This document shows, piece by piece, positions 9,479 through 19,059 of a DNA stretch of 36,662 nucleotides. The position numbers were made by a program, and so were the translations under genes. The notes under the pieces are model-generated. The model ran no database searches, had not been told where the DNA came from, and worked only from the letters and a program-made list of their open reading frames with translations. This DNA comes from Inquilinus sp039594555. Its GTDB lineage: Bacteria > Pseudomonadota > Alphaproteobacteria > DSM-16000 > Inquilinaceae. Numbering within the stretch: the first letter of the stretch is position 1; each line of letters starts with the position of its first letter. The stretch lies in assembly GCF_039594555.1 (NCBI RefSeq), contig NZ_JBCNNF010000013.1, positions 1 to 36,662 of the forward strand. The letters are read 5' to 3'.

Positions 9479-9515
9479 CGGCGGCGCCTCCCCCAAAGAT
9501 GGGGAAACGCCGCCG
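9479..9515 (-). terminator. Stem-loop between lpdA and lipA
   Basis: CGGCGGCG (9479-9486) pairs with CGCCGCCG (9508-9515), with an inner CCCC/GGGG stem around an aaagat loop. It lies in the 85-bp gap after the lpdA stop. No T-run follows on the minus strand, so it may be a processing or attenuation hairpin rather than a full terminator. Confidence 0.35.
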
Positions 9516-9534
9516 GAAGCCAAGCACGCTTTGC

Positions 9535-10932
9535 TCAATAGTGGATTGCGCGGCCGTAGGCGTCCAGGACGCTCTCATGCATCATCTCGCTCAGCGTCGG
9601 ATGCGCGAAGATGGTGTGCATCAGCTCGGCCTCCGTCAGCTCGCCGGTCTTGGCGACGACATAGCCCTGGATCAGCTCGGTCACCTCGGCGCCGATCATA
9701 TGGGCGCCCAGCAGCTCTCCGGTCTTGGCGTCGAACACGGTCTTTACCATGCCCTCGGGCTCGCCCAGCGCGATCGCCTTGCCGTTGCCGATATAAGGGA
9801 AGCGGCCGACCTTGACCTCGTGGCCGGCGGCCTTGGCCTTGGCCTCGGTCAGGCCGACCGACGCCACCTGCGGCGAGCAGTAGGTGCAGCCCGGGATGTT
9901 GCTGACATCCATCGGGTGCGGGTGCTGGCCGGCGATCTTCTCGACGCAGATCACGCCCTCATGGCTGGCCTTGTGCGCCAGCCAGGGCGCGCCGGCGACG
10001 TCGCCGATGGCGTAGACGCCCGGCTCGTCGGTCTCGAGATACGGGCCGACCACGATGTGGCCGCGATCGACCTTCACCTTGGTGTTCTCCAGCCCGATAT
10101 TCTCGACATTGCCGGTGATGCCGATCGCCAGGATCACCCGGTCGGCGGTGATGGTCTCGGTCTTGCCGCCGACCTCGATGGTGGCGGTGACGCTGTCGGC
10201 GCCCTTCTCCAGCTTCTGGGTCTTGGCGCCGGTCAGGATGCGCATGCCCTGCTTCTCGAACTGCTTCTTGGCGAAGGCCGAGATCTCCTCATCCTCCACC
10301 GGCAGCACGCGGTCGAGCATCTCGACCACGGTCACCTCGGCGCCCATGTTGCGGTAGAAGCTGGCGAATTCGATGCCGATGGCGCCGGAGCCGATGACCA
10401 GCAGCGACTTCGGCATGGTCGGCGGGACCATCGCCTCCTTGTAGCTCCAGATCAGCTTGCCGTCGGCCTCGAGGCCCGGCAGGTTCCGCGCCCGCGCGCC
10501 GGTGGCGATGATGATGTGCTTGGCCGACAGCGTCTCCTTGCCGCCGGCCTTCAGCGCCACCTCGACCTTGCCGCCGCCGAGCAGCTTCGCGGTGCCGTCG
10601 AACACCGGCACCTTGTTCTTCTTCAGCAGGTGCTTGACACCGCCGGACAGCTGCGCCGCAACCTTGCGCGACCGCTCGACCACCTTCTTAAGATCGAAGC
10701 TGATGTCCTTGGCTGAAAAGCCGAATTGGTCGAGATGCTTCAGCAGGTGCGAGATCTCGGAGGAGCGCAGCAGCGCCTTGGTCGGGATGCAGCCCCAGTT
10801 CAGGCAGATGCCGCCCAGATGCTCGCGCTCGACCACCGCGGTCTTCAGCCCCAGCTGGGCCGCGCGGATCGCCGCGACATAGCCGCCGGGGCCGCCGCCG
10901 ATCACCAGGACGTCGAAGCTGGTCTCAGCCAC
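9535..10932 (-). CDS. lpdA: Dihydrolipoamide dehydrogenase (E3)
   Basis: This 465-residue FAD flavoprotein reoxidises dihydrolipoyl groups and passes electrons to NAD+ as E3 of the pyruvate dehydrogenase complex. The FAD-binding VLVIGGGPGGYVAAIRAAQLG lies near the N-terminus and the redox-active disulfide is C43/C48 (GICLNWGCIPTKALL). The NAD-binding segment is LLVIGSGAIGIEFASFY. The C-terminal FAHPTLSEMMHE carries the catalytic His-Glu pair. I choose the GTG at 10932 because AAGGAG sits 8 bases upstream; the in-frame GTG at 10956 lacks one. It follows pdhC after a 225-bp gap containing a structured repeat. It is the only E3 in the window, and could also serve 2-oxoglutarate dehydrogenase elsewhere. 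Confidence 0.96.
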   Translation of the reverse strand: MAETSFDVLVIGGGPGGYVAAIRAAQLGLKTAVVEREHLGGICLNWGCIPTKALLRSSEISHLLKHLDQFGFSAKDISFDLKKVVERSRKVAAQLSGGVKHLLKKNKVPVFDGTAKLLGGGKVEVALKAGGKETLSAKHIIIATGARARNLPGLEADGKLIWSYKEAMVPPTMPKSLLVIGSGAIGIEFASFYRNMGAEVTVVEMLDRVLPVEDEEISAFAKKQFEKQGMRILTGAKTQKLEKGADSVTATIEVGGKTETITADRVILAIGITGNVENIGLENTKVKVDRGHIVVGPYLETDEPGVYAIGDVAGAPWLAHKASHEGVICVEKIAGQHPHPMDVSNIPGCTYCSPQVASVGLTEAKAKAAGHEVKVGRFPYIGNGKAIALGEPEGMVKTVFDAKTGELLGAHMIGAEVTELIQGYVVAKTGELTEAELMHTIFAHPTLSEMMHESVLDAYGRAIHY

Positions 10933-11035
10933 TGTCGTGTCTCCTTGCTGCCTCACGCGCCCCGGCGGAGGCGATCACGGGGTCAGGAGCCGGACGGCCC
11001 CAGTCCGAACCGGTCAAAGGTCGCTCGAGAATGCG

Positions 11036-11138
11036 CTGGCATGAGTCGGCTGGTGGCGGTTTCGAGAACCGGAGCGCAGCGGACATCGAGTCCGTGAGCA
11101 CCGGAAGCGGAGAAACCGCCATCAGACGGCCATGCCAG
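11036..11138. repeat. Structured 103-bp element in the pdhC-lpdA gap
   Basis: CTGGCATG (11036-11043) pairs with CATGCCAG (11131-11138). After a small internal loop a 14-bp stem, 11050-11063 with 11112-11125, continues with one G-T wobble. Inside, CCGG (11069-11072) pairs with CCGG (11101-11104), and CGGAC/GTCCG (11080-11084, 11090-11094) forms an apical hairpin. The structure is long and branched enough to be an intergenic repeat or an RNA element within the pdhC-lpdA transcript. Its inner sequence GAGCGCAGCGGAC...GTGAGCACCGGAAGC resembles a recurrent alphaproteobacterial intergenic motif as I remember it; I could not check this. Confidence 0.6.
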
Positions 11139-11157
11139 TAGCATTATCGGGCGGCCT

Positions 11158-12492
11158 TTAGAGCATCATGCTGAGCGGGGCTTCCACCAGCGCCCGGAAG
11201 GCGGCCAGGTACTCGGCCCCGACCGCGCCGTCGACCGCGCGGTGGTCGACCGACAGGGTGCAGCTCATCACCGTGGCGATGGCCAGCGCGCCGTCCTTCA
11301 CCACCGGCCGCTGGGTGCCGGCGCCGACCGCCAGGATGCAGGATTGCGGCGGGTTGATGATCGCCGCGAAGTCCTTGACCCCGAACATGCCGAGATTGGA
11401 GATCGAGAAGGTGCCGCCCTGGTACTCCTCGGGCTTCAGCTTGCCGTCGCGGGCGCGCGCCGCCAGGTCCTTCATCTCGCCGGAGATGGTGCCCAGGCCC
11501 TTGCGGTCGGCGTCCTTGATGATCGGGGTGATCAGGCCGCCCGGGGTCGCCACCGCGACCGAGACGTCGACCCGCTCGTAATTGATCATCGCGTCGTCGG
11601 TCCAGGAGGCGTTGGCCGCCGGGACCTTGCGCAACGCCAGCGCCGCCGCCTTGATGATCAGGTCGTTGACCGACAGCTTGACGTCGCCGCGGTCGTTCAG
11701 CTCCTTGCGCAGCTTGAGCAGCGCGTCGAGCTCGATGTCGACGGTCAGGTAGAAATGCGGGACGGTCTGCTTCGACTCCAGGAGCCGGCGCGCCACCGTC
11801 TTGCGCATGTTGCTGTGCTTCTGCTCGCTGTACGGGATGCCATAGGCATCGGCCAGCTGCTTGGCGTTCGGGCCGGCGGCGACCGCCGGCTTCGCGGCCG
11901 GGGCGGCGGCGGGAGCCGCGCTCGGCTTGGCCTCGGGCGCCGCGGCGGCCGGCTTGGCCGCGCGGGCGCTGCCGGACACGGCCGCGTCGATATCGGCCTT
12001 GACGATGCGGCCATGCGGGCCGCTGCCCTGCAGCGATGCCAGGTCGATGCCGGCCTGCTGCGCCATGCGGCGGGCCAGCGGGCTGGCGAAGACGCGGCCG
12101 TCGTCATGGCCGTTGCTCGCCGGCTTGGCGGCCGGGGCTGGCTGCGCGGCGGGAGCGGCCTCGGCCTTCGGCGCTGCGGCCGGAGCCTCGGCTGGCTTGG
12201 CCTCCGGTTTCGCGGCGGGCGCATCGCCCTTCAGCGCACCGGCATCCTCGCCATCCTCCAGCAGGATGGCGATGACCTCGTTCACCGGCACGTTCTCGGT
12301 GCCCTCGGCCACCAGGATCTTGCCGATGGTGCCCTCGTCGACCGCCTCGACCTCCATGGTCGCCTTGTCGGTCTCGATCTCGGCGATCACGTCGCCGGAC
12401 TTGACCTTGTCGCCTTCCTTCTTGTGCCAGGTGGCGAGCGTGCCCTCGGTCATCGTCGGCGACAGCGCGGGCATCAGAATGTTGATCGTCAT
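11158..12492 (-). CDS. pdhC: Pyruvate dehydrogenase E2, dihydrolipoamide acetyltransferase
   Basis: This 444-residue E2 forms the core of the pyruvate dehydrogenase complex and transfers acetyl groups to CoA. A single lipoyl domain covers about residues 1-80, with the lipoylated K43 in ETDKATMEVEA. An Ala/Pro-rich linker follows, then the peripheral-subunit-binding domain near 132-168 (ASPLARRMAQQAGIDLASL, GPHGRIVKADID), a second Ala/Pro linker, and the catalytic domain with DHRAVDG at 416-422. The start ATG has GGGAGGGAT just upstream. It lies 27 bp after pdhB. Its lipoyl-domain DNA is almost identical to that of pdhB (see findings). Confidence 0.97.
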   Translation of the reverse strand: MTINILMPALSPTMTEGTLATWHKKEGDKVKSGDVIAEIETDKATMEVEAVDEGTIGKILVAEGTENVPVNEVIAILLEDGEDAGALKGDAPAAKPEAKPAEAPAAAPKAEAAPAAQPAPAAKPASNGHDDGRVFASPLARRMAQQAGIDLASLQGSGPHGRIVKADIDAAVSGSARAAKPAAAAPEAKPSAAPAAAPAAKPAVAAGPNAKQLADAYGIPYSEQKHSNMRKTVARRLLESKQTVPHFYLTVDIELDALLKLRKELNDRGDVKLSVNDLIIKAAALALRKVPAANASWTDDAMINYERVDVSVAVATPGGLITPIIKDADRKGLGTISGEMKDLAARARDGKLKPEEYQGGTFSISNLGMFGVKDFAAIINPPQSCILAVGAGTQRPVVKDGALAIATVMSCTLSVDHRAVDGAVGAEYLAAFRALVEAPLSMML

Positions 12493-12519
12493 CGATCCCT
12501 CCCTTATCCGGCGCCGGGC

Positions 12520-13920
<1,401 letters not shown>

Positions 13921-13981
13921 TGGGGAATTCTCCGGCAGCCGGCGGCGCCTCACGCGGGGCGCCCGCCGGGTCGTGTTGGCG

Positions 13982-15007
13982 TCAGGCTTCGATCAGAACG
14001 TCGGTGTAGAGCTCCGACGGATCGGGCTCCGGGCTCTGCTGGGCGAATTCCGCCGCATCGTTGACGATGCCCCGGATCTCCTTGTCGATCGCCTTGAAGT
14101 CGTCCTCGCTGACGCCGCCGATCGCGTCGATCTTCTTGCGCACCAGATCGATCGGGTCGTGCGTCTCGCGCATCTTCGCCACCTCCTCCTTGGTCCGGTA
14201 CTTGGCCGGATCGGACATGGAGTGGCCGCGATAGCGGTAGGTCATCATCTCCAGGATGGTCGGCCCCTCGCCGGCCCGGGCGCGCTCCAGCGCCTCCTCG
14301 GCCGCGGCCTTAACCGCCAGCACGTCCATGCCGTCGACCTGGAAGCCCGGGATGCCGTAGGCCTGGCCGCGCAGATGCAGGTCGGCATTGGCCGAGGCGC
14401 GCTGCACCGAGGTGCCCATGCCGTATTTGTTGTTCTCGATCACGTAGACGATCGGGAGCTTCCAGAGAGCCGCCATGTTGAAGCTCTCATAGACCTGGCC
14501 CTGGTTGGTCGCGCCGTCGCCCATATAGGTGATGCTGGCGCCACCATCCTCCTTGTAGCGATGGGCGAAGCCGAGGCCGGTGCCGAGCGACACCTGGGCG
14601 CCGACGATGCCATGGCCGCCGAAGAACTTCTTCTCGCGGCTGAACATGTGCATCGAGCCGCCCTTGCCTTTGGAGTAGCCGCCGCGCCGTCCGGTCAGCT
14701 CCGCCATCACGCCGCGCGGGTCCATGCCGCAGGCCAGCATGTGGCCGTGGTCGCGATAGCCGGTGATGACGTCGTCGGCCGGCGTCTGGGCCGACTGCAT
14801 GCCGACCACCACGGCCTCCTGGCCGATATAGAGGTGGCAGAAGCCGCCGATCAGGCCCATGCCGTACAGCTGCCCGGCCTTCTCCTCGAAGCGGCGGATC
14901 AGCAGCATGTCCCGGTAATACTGCAGCAGCTCATCCTTGCCGGCGGCAGCGGGAGCCACGGCTCCCGACGTCTTCTCCTGTGCAGGACGACGTTTCGTGG
15001 CGGCCAA
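13982..15007 (-). CDS. pdhA: Pyruvate dehydrogenase E1 alpha subunit
   Basis: This 341-residue E1 alpha binds thiamine diphosphate and decarboxylates pyruvate together with PdhB. The ThDP motif runs from GDG at 163-165 to NN at 192-193 (MGDGATNQGQVYESFN, YVIENNKYGMGT). Other family landmarks are LLIRRFEEKAGQLYGMGLIG, GGKG-type loop KGKGGSMHMF, and the phosphorylation-loop region YRYRGHSMSDPAKYR. Length is normal. It opens the pdhA-pdhB-pdhC run. The gap to ftsB (15008-15149) holds a possible promoter at 15071-15099. Confidence 0.97.
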   Translation of the reverse strand: MAATKRRPAQEKTSGAVAPAAAGKDELLQYYRDMLLIRRFEEKAGQLYGMGLIGGFCHLYIGQEAVVVGMQSAQTPADDVITGYRDHGHMLACGMDPRGVMAELTGRRGGYSKGKGGSMHMFSREKKFFGGHGIVGAQVSLGTGLGFAHRYKEDGGASITYMGDGATNQGQVYESFNMAALWKLPIVYVIENNKYGMGTSVQRASANADLHLRGQAYGIPGFQVDGMDVLAVKAAAEEALERARAGEGPTILEMMTYRYRGHSMSDPAKYRTKEEVAKMRETHDPIDLVRKKIDAIGGVSEDDFKAIDKEIRGIVNDAAEFAQQSPEPDPSELYTDVLIEA

Positions 15008-15070
15008 TGGATCCTCCCTGGTCGGATGGCATCGGGTTAGTAGGCGCGCATAGCTTCTTCGCCTGGCCCA

Positions 15071-15099
15071 GTGCTACCCCGCACGGACGGAATTTGCAA
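15071..15099 (-). promoter_or_regulatory. Possible sigma-70 promoter for pdhABC
   Basis: On the minus strand TTGCAA (15094-15099) and TAGCAC (15071-15076) are separated by 17 bases, about 65 bases ahead of the pdhA start. The -10 is poor, so this is only a candidate. Confidence 0.28.
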
Positions 15100-15149
15100 G
15101 ACGCAGGACCGGGGCCGCGCCGTCATCGGCGCAAGGCAGACGCGCGGGT

Positions 15150-15491
15150 TTACTGGGCCGGCGCCGGGGCCGGAGCGGTCTTGGGAAAGAAGATGACGAC
15201 ATCGTCCGGCCTGGCGACATTCAGCATCGCGCGGGCCCGTTCGTCCAGCATGTCCGTGTCGATCTGCTTCGGATCGATCAGCGCGGCGCGCTTCTCCATC
15301 TCGGTGCGTTGCGCGGTCAGCGACTCCAGCGTCGCCTTGGCCTGCGCCACCTCGCCCTGCAGGGCATCGCGGGCGAAGATGCCGTGGTCGCCCTGAATCG
15401 CATGGTAGGTGAAATAGGCGATCAGGCAGACGCCGACCACCGGCCCGATGACGGGTCGCAGTTTCCGCCGCAGGAAGCGAAACATGCTCAT
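15150..15491 (-). CDS. ftsB: FtsB/DivIC-family septum formation initiator
   Basis: This 113-residue bitopic inner-membrane protein belongs to the FtsB/DivIC family, which in the divisome links FtsQ and FtsL. A basic N-terminus (FRFLRRKLRP) precedes one transmembrane helix at about 13-30 (VIGPVVGVCLIAYFTYHAI). A periplasmic coiled coil follows at about 40-75 (LQGEVAQAKATLESLTAQRTE), then the conserved LDERARAMLNVARPDDVVIF. The tail is Pro/Ala-rich. Placement between eno and pdhA is the normal alphaproteobacterial order. An internal ATG at 15485 is an equally good start. Assignment rests on topology and context as well as sequence. Confidence 0.9.
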   Translation of the reverse strand: MSMFRFLRRKLRPVIGPVVGVCLIAYFTYHAIQGDHGIFARDALQGEVAQAKATLESLTAQRTEMEKRAALIDPKQIDTDMLDERARAMLNVARPDDVVIFFPKTAPAPAPAQ

Positions 15492-15593
15492 GGCCCTAGG
15501 TCACCATAGGTCGGGGTCGGCGTCAATTGTTGCCACAAACGGTTGCGTGACAAATCCGGCGAGGGAAAGAGCGATGCAGCCCTTTCATTTTTC

Positions 15594-15671
15594 TGTCATT
15601 GCCGGGCTTGACCCGGCAATCCAGAAGATCTCGACAGTCTCTGGATGCCCGGGTCAAGCCCGGGCATGACA
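15594..15671 (+). repeat. 78-bp dumbbell palindrome, copy 1
   Basis: This is an intergenic palindrome of a family common in alphaproteobacteria. The left arm (15594-15625) and right arm (15640-15671) are 32 bases each. Each arm is itself a hairpin: TTGCCGGG/CCCGGCAA around CTTGA on the left, and TGCCCGGG/CCCGGGCA around TCAAG on the right. The arms are also largely complementary to each other. A 14-base centre separates them. It lies in the 213-bp gap between eno and ftsB. A second copy, in opposite orientation, is at 30665-30742. Confidence 0.92.
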
Positions 15672-15704
15672 CAATGTGGGTGATGTCTCTTCACCCGGTA
15701 CCGC

Positions 15705-16985
15705 TCAGCGCTGGCGCAGCACCGAACGGCCGGCGTAGCTGGCGGCACGGCCCAGCTGCTCCTCGATCCGGATCAGCTGGTTGTACTTGGCCAGCCGGTC
15801 GGAACGGCTGAGCGAGCCGGTCTTGATCTGCCCGCAATTGGTGGCGACGGCGAGGTCGGCGATGGTCGAATCCTCGGTCTCGCCCGAGCGGTGCGACATC
15901 ACCGCGGTGTAGCCGGCCTTGTGCGCCATCTCCACCGCCTGCAGCGTCTCGGTCAGGGTGCCGATCTGGTTGACCTTGACCAGGATCGAGTTGCCGATGC
16001 CGCGGGCGATGCCCTGCGACAGCCGCTCCGGATTGGTCACGAACAGGTCGTCGCCGACCAGCTGGACGCGGCCGCCGAGCGCGCTGGTGATGGCGGCCCA
16101 GCCCTCCCAGTCGTCCTCGGCCATGCCGTCCTCGATCGACACGATCGGGTAGCGCTTCACCAGATCCTCGTAATAGGCGACGAGGCCGGCGCTATCGAGG
16201 GTCTTGCCCTCGCCTTCCATATGGTAGCGGCCGTCCTTGAAGAACTCGGTCGAGGCGGCGTCGAGGCCCAGCACCACGTCGTCGCCCGGCTTGTAGCCGG
16301 CGGCCTCGATCGCCTGCATGATGAAGCTCAGCGCCTCGTCGGCCGAGGCCAGGTTCGGGGCGAAGCCGCCCTCGTCGCCGACATTGGTGCCGTGGCCGGC
16401 ATCCTTCAGCTTCTTGCGCAGCGCGTGAAACACCTCGGAGCCGGTGCGCACCGCCTCGGCCAGGGTCGGCGCGCCGACCGGCAGGATCATGAACTCCTGG
16501 ATGTCGATCGGGTTGTCGGCATGGGCGCCGCCATTGATGATGTTCATCAGCGGCACCGGCAGGGTGCTGGCATAGGCGCCGCCGACATAGCGGTACAGCG
16601 GCAGGCCGGCATCCTCCGCCGCGGCGCGGGCCACGGCCAGGCTGACGCCGAGGATGGCGTTGGCGCCGAGCCGGCCCTTGTTCGGGGTGCCGTCCAGCTC
16701 GATCATGGTGCGGTCGAGCTCGATCTGCTCCTCGGCGTCGAGGCCGGTCAGCGCGTCGAACAGCTCGCCGTTCACGGCGTCGACGGCCTTGATCACGCCC
16801 TTGCCGCCATAGACCGACTTGTCGCCGTCGCGCAGCTCGACCGCCTCATGGGCGCCGGTCGAGGCGCCGGACGGCACCGCGGCGCGGCCGAAGGCGCCGG
16901 ATTCGAGGGTCACGTCGACCTCGACGGTCGGGTTGCCCCGGCTGTCGAGGATCTGGCGGGCGTGGATGTCGACGATCGCGGTCAT
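15705..16985 (-). CDS. eno: Enolase
   Basis: This 426-residue glycolytic enzyme interconverts 2-phosphoglycerate and phosphoenolpyruvate, just upstream of the pyruvate node served by the neighbouring pdh genes. Conserved features are IHARQILDSRGNPTVEVDV, the mobile loop PSGASTGAHEAVELRDGD, INGGAHADNPIDIQEFMI, the metal ligands in VLGLDAASTEF, SIEDGMAEDDWEGW and VGDDLFVTNP, the catalytic lysine in ILVKVNQIGTLTE and the MSHRSGETED loop. The ATG ending at 16985 matches the family start; the open frame 21 bases further upstream adds no homology. The upstream gap (16986-17186) is shared with divergent cfa and holds an AT-richer patch with a TTGACG hexamer, but no well-spaced -10. Confidence 0.97.
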   Translation of the reverse strand: MTAIVDIHARQILDSRGNPTVEVDVTLESGAFGRAAVPSGASTGAHEAVELRDGDKSVYGGKGVIKAVDAVNGELFDALTGLDAEEQIELDRTMIELDGTPNKGRLGANAILGVSLAVARAAAEDAGLPLYRYVGGAYASTLPVPLMNIINGGAHADNPIDIQEFMILPVGAPTLAEAVRTGSEVFHALRKKLKDAGHGTNVGDEGGFAPNLASADEALSFIMQAIEAAGYKPGDDVVLGLDAASTEFFKDGRYHMEGEGKTLDSAGLVAYYEDLVKRYPIVSIEDGMAEDDWEGWAAITSALGGRVQLVGDDLFVTNPERLSQGIARGIGNSILVKVNQIGTLTETLQAVEMAHKAGYTAVMSHRSGETEDSTIADLAVATNCGQIKTGSLSRSDRLAKYNQLIRIEEQLGRAASYAGRSVLRQR

Positions 16986-17186
16986 GAAGCGGCCTCTCGC
17001 TGGCATCAGGAGTGGTGGGGCGGGAATCGGCGCGGCCAGACTGTGCCGCGGACCGGAAAATGCAAGGACTTTCGCCTCTGCGCCTGGGACAGGTCTCGCA
17101 TCCGGCGATTATGGCGGCGCCATGTTGAAACTGCGTCAATTTGGGGAGTAGCCTCGCGACAAAAGTGCGCAACTCAGGGTACCGAA

Positions 17187-18422
17187 ATGCGGCTTCTCTC
17201 TCATATGCTGTCGCGCTTCGTGCAGGCAGGACGCCTGCGCGTGACCGATGCCGGCGGCGTGGCTCACGACTTCGCCGGCAAGCAGCCCGGCCCCTTCGCC
17301 TCCGTCCGCCTGCACGATCCGGCCCTGCACCGCAAGCTGTTCACGGCTCCGGCCCTGGCGGTCGGCGAGGCCTATATGGACGGCACGCTGACGCTGGAGG
17401 ACGGCACGACGCTGCGCGACCTGTTCGCGCTGTACGGCCACAACTTCCAGGCGCTGGACGGCTATCCGCTGCAGGCGCTGCTGAACTCGGTCGGCCGCCG
17501 GCTGCGCCGGCTGCAACAGTACAACCCGGTGGGCAAGGCGCAGGAGCACGTCGCCCACCATTACGACCTGTCGCGCGAGCTGTTCGAGCTCTTCCTCGAC
17601 GAGGACATGCAGTATTCTTGCGCCTATTTCGGCGAGGGGGTGCGGTCGATCGAAGAGGCGCAGATCGCCAAGAAGCGGCACATCGCCGCCAAGCTGCTGC
17701 TCGACGACGCCAAGAGCGTGCTCGACATCGGCAGCGGCTGGGGCGGCATGGCCATGACCCTGGCCGAGCTTGCGCCGGTCGAGGTGACCGGCGTGACGCT
17801 CTCGGTCGAGCAGCAGAAGCTGGCCGAGGAGCGTGCGGCCAAGCGCGGGCTGGGCAACCGGGTGAAGTTCGAGCTGCTGGACTACCGCAAGCTCGACCGG
17901 CGCTTCGACCGGATCGTCTCGGTCGGCATGTTCGAGCATGTCGGCGCCGCCTACTATGACGAGTTCTTCGCCAAGGTCCGGAACCTGCTGGCCGAGGACG
18001 GCGTCATGCTGCTGCATTCGATCGGGCGGATGACCCCGCCGGGCAACACCGGCGCCTGGCTGCGGAAATACATCTTCCCGGGCGGCTATGTGCCGGCCCT
18101 GTCTGAGGTGATGGCCGCGGTCGAGCGCCAGGGCCTGTGGGTCACCGACATCGAGATCCTGCGGGTGCATTACGCCGACACGCTGGCCGCCTGGAACGAG
18201 CGGTTCCAGGAGCAGCGCGAGCGCATCGCCAAGCTGTATGACGAGCGCTTCTGCCGGATGTGGGAGTTCTACCTGCTGGGCTGCGAGAACGAGTTCCGGA
18301 TGGGCACCTGCATGGTGTTCCAGATGCAGCTGGCCCGGAAGCGCGACGCCGCCCCCCTCACCCGCGACTACATCACCGACACCGAACGCCGCTACGCGAC
18401 GCTCGCCGCGGCGGCGGAGTGA
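17187..18422 (+). CDS. cfa: Cyclopropane-fatty-acyl-phospholipid synthase family methyltransferase
   Basis: This 411-residue protein belongs to the Cfa/mycolic-acid cyclopropane synthase family, which methylenates double bonds of membrane phospholipid acyl chains using S-adenosylmethionine. The AdoMet motif VLDIGSGWGGMAMTLAEL begins near residue 178. Family segments include VGEAYMDGTLTLEDGTTL, HHYDLSRELFELFLDEDMQYSCAYF, VSVGMFEHVGAAYYDEFF and LLHSIGR. The C-terminus has the usual EFYLLGCENEFRMG. The ATG at 17187 has AGGG 9 bases ahead. A frame open back to 15891 is the antisense of eno and is ignored. It is transcribed away from eno and ends at a strong terminator. Exact product (cyclopropane versus other methyl-branched lipid) is inferred. 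Confidence 0.93.
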   Translation: MRLLSHMLSRFVQAGRLRVTDAGGVAHDFAGKQPGPFASVRLHDPALHRKLFTAPALAVGEAYMDGTLTLEDGTTLRDLFALYGHNFQALDGYPLQALLNSVGRRLRRLQQYNPVGKAQEHVAHHYDLSRELFELFLDEDMQYSCAYFGEGVRSIEEAQIAKKRHIAAKLLLDDAKSVLDIGSGWGGMAMTLAELAPVEVTGVTLSVEQQKLAEERAAKRGLGNRVKFELLDYRKLDRRFDRIVSVGMFEHVGAAYYDEFFAKVRNLLAEDGVMLLHSIGRMTPPGNTGAWLRKYIFPGGYVPALSEVMAAVERQGLWVTDIEILRVHYADTLAAWNERFQEQRERIAKLYDERFCRMWEFYLLGCENEFRMGTCMVFQMQLARKRDAAPLTRDYITDTERRYATLAAAAE

Positions 18423-18423
18423 A

Positions 18424-18465
18424 GAGGCCGGCCCGGGCTCGTCTTCGCGGACCCGGGCCGGTCTC
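18424..18465. terminator. Bidirectional terminator between cfa and the toxin gene
   Basis: A 14-bp stem pairs 18424-18437 (GAGGCCGGCCCGGG) with 18452-18465, with one G-T wobble and a 14-base loop. It begins 2 bases after the cfa stop and lies 21 bases from the convergent toxin stop. No strong T-run is present on either side. Confidence 0.6.
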
Positions 18466-18485
18466 TACAAAGTGGCAGGCCAGCG

Positions 18486-18749
18486 CTACGCCCCGTGGAA
18501 GACCGCCAAGATCGCGATCTGCTGGCCACGGATGCGATACGCCACGAGATAAGGCGTACCAATCACCACGAGCTCGCGGGTTCCTGCCACCCGACCGGCA
18601 CGGCCGAGATGTGGATGCGTAGCCAAGGCTTCGACCTTCTGTCCGATGGTGGCAACGACCCGAGATGCAGCGGCCGGGTTATCCGAGCTGATATGGTCGC
18701 CGATCTCCTCGAGCCGCTGAAGGGCGCAACGGGTCCAGCGGACCTTCAT
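18486..18749 (-). CDS. ParE/RelE-family toxin
   Basis: This 87-residue protein has the type II toxin fold of the ParE/RelE superfamily. The pattern is MKVRWTRCALQRLEEIGDHI, then NPAAASRVVATIGQKVEALA, HPHLGRAGRVAGTRELVV and the closing YLVAYRIRGQQIAILAVFHGA, which matches ParE-type toxins. The ATG ending at 18749 overlaps the antitoxin stop (ATGA); upstream frame is ignored. ParE toxins poison DNA gyrase and RelE toxins cleave mRNA; the sequence favours ParE but does not prove the target. It is the downstream partner of the antitoxin at 18746-18979, and the pair sits between cfa and a LysR gene. Confidence 0.88.
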   Translation of the reverse strand: MKVRWTRCALQRLEEIGDHISSDNPAAASRVVATIGQKVEALATHPHLGRAGRVAGTRELVVIGTPYLVAYRIRGQQIAILAVFHGA

Positions 18750-18979
18750 GCACGGCCGAACTTCTTCAGCACGCGCGCCACATCGGCATCGCTGGCGAAA
18801 TCGCCGGCATCCGCCTGCACCAAACCAGCTTCGATCTCGGCCCGCTGCCAAGCCTGCAAGGCGACATACTCGCGGATCGCCTGAGCGGCAACATCGTCTG
18901 GCGAACGGTCCAGGCTTTCGGCCAGCCGATCGAGGGCGTTCGCGGTGTCGTCGTCAAGGCGCACGGTGACGGCGGACAT
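18746..18979 (-). CDS. Ribbon-helix-helix antitoxin (ParD/CopG type)
   Basis: This 77-residue acidic protein opens with a ribbon-helix-helix DNA-binding fold (AVTVRLDDDTANALDRLAES, then SPDDVAAQAIREYVALQ) and ends with a flexible toxin-binding tail (GDFASDADVARVLKKFGRA). Such antitoxins neutralise their partner and repress their own operon. The start ATG ending at 18979 has GGAG 7 bases upstream; the 8 extra codons upstream are not supported. The stop overlaps the toxin start by ATGA. A plausible promoter lies at 19008-19037. Confidence 0.88.
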   Translation of the reverse strand: MSAVTVRLDDDTANALDRLAESLDRSPDDVAAQAIREYVALQAWQRAEIEAGLVQADAGDFASDADVARVLKKFGRA

Positions 18980-19007
18980 GGTGTTCTCCAGGCAGGCGGC
19001 CACCAGA

Positions 19008-19037
19008 AATATAGTGCGTCGCGCTCCGCAGCGCCAA
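19008..19037 (-). promoter_or_regulatory. Predicted sigma-70 promoter of the toxin-antitoxin operon
   Basis: On the minus strand TTGGCG (19032-19037) and TATATT (19008-19013) are 18 bases apart, with the -10 about 28 bases before the antitoxin ATG. The AT-rich -10 stands out against the GC-rich surroundings. Confidence 0.42.
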
Positions 19038-19059
19038 GGACCAGCCGGCTATCGTGAAG

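Noticed and set aside
15594..15671. Possible CRISPR repeat or rho-independent terminator
   Set aside because: There is only one unit at the site, with no spacer array. It is a dispersed palindrome matching a second copy 15 kb away.
18750..18851. Upstream extension of the toxin reading frame by 34 residues
   Set aside because: It lies wholly within the antitoxin gene in another frame. The ATGA overlap at 18746-18749 gives the expected toxin start.
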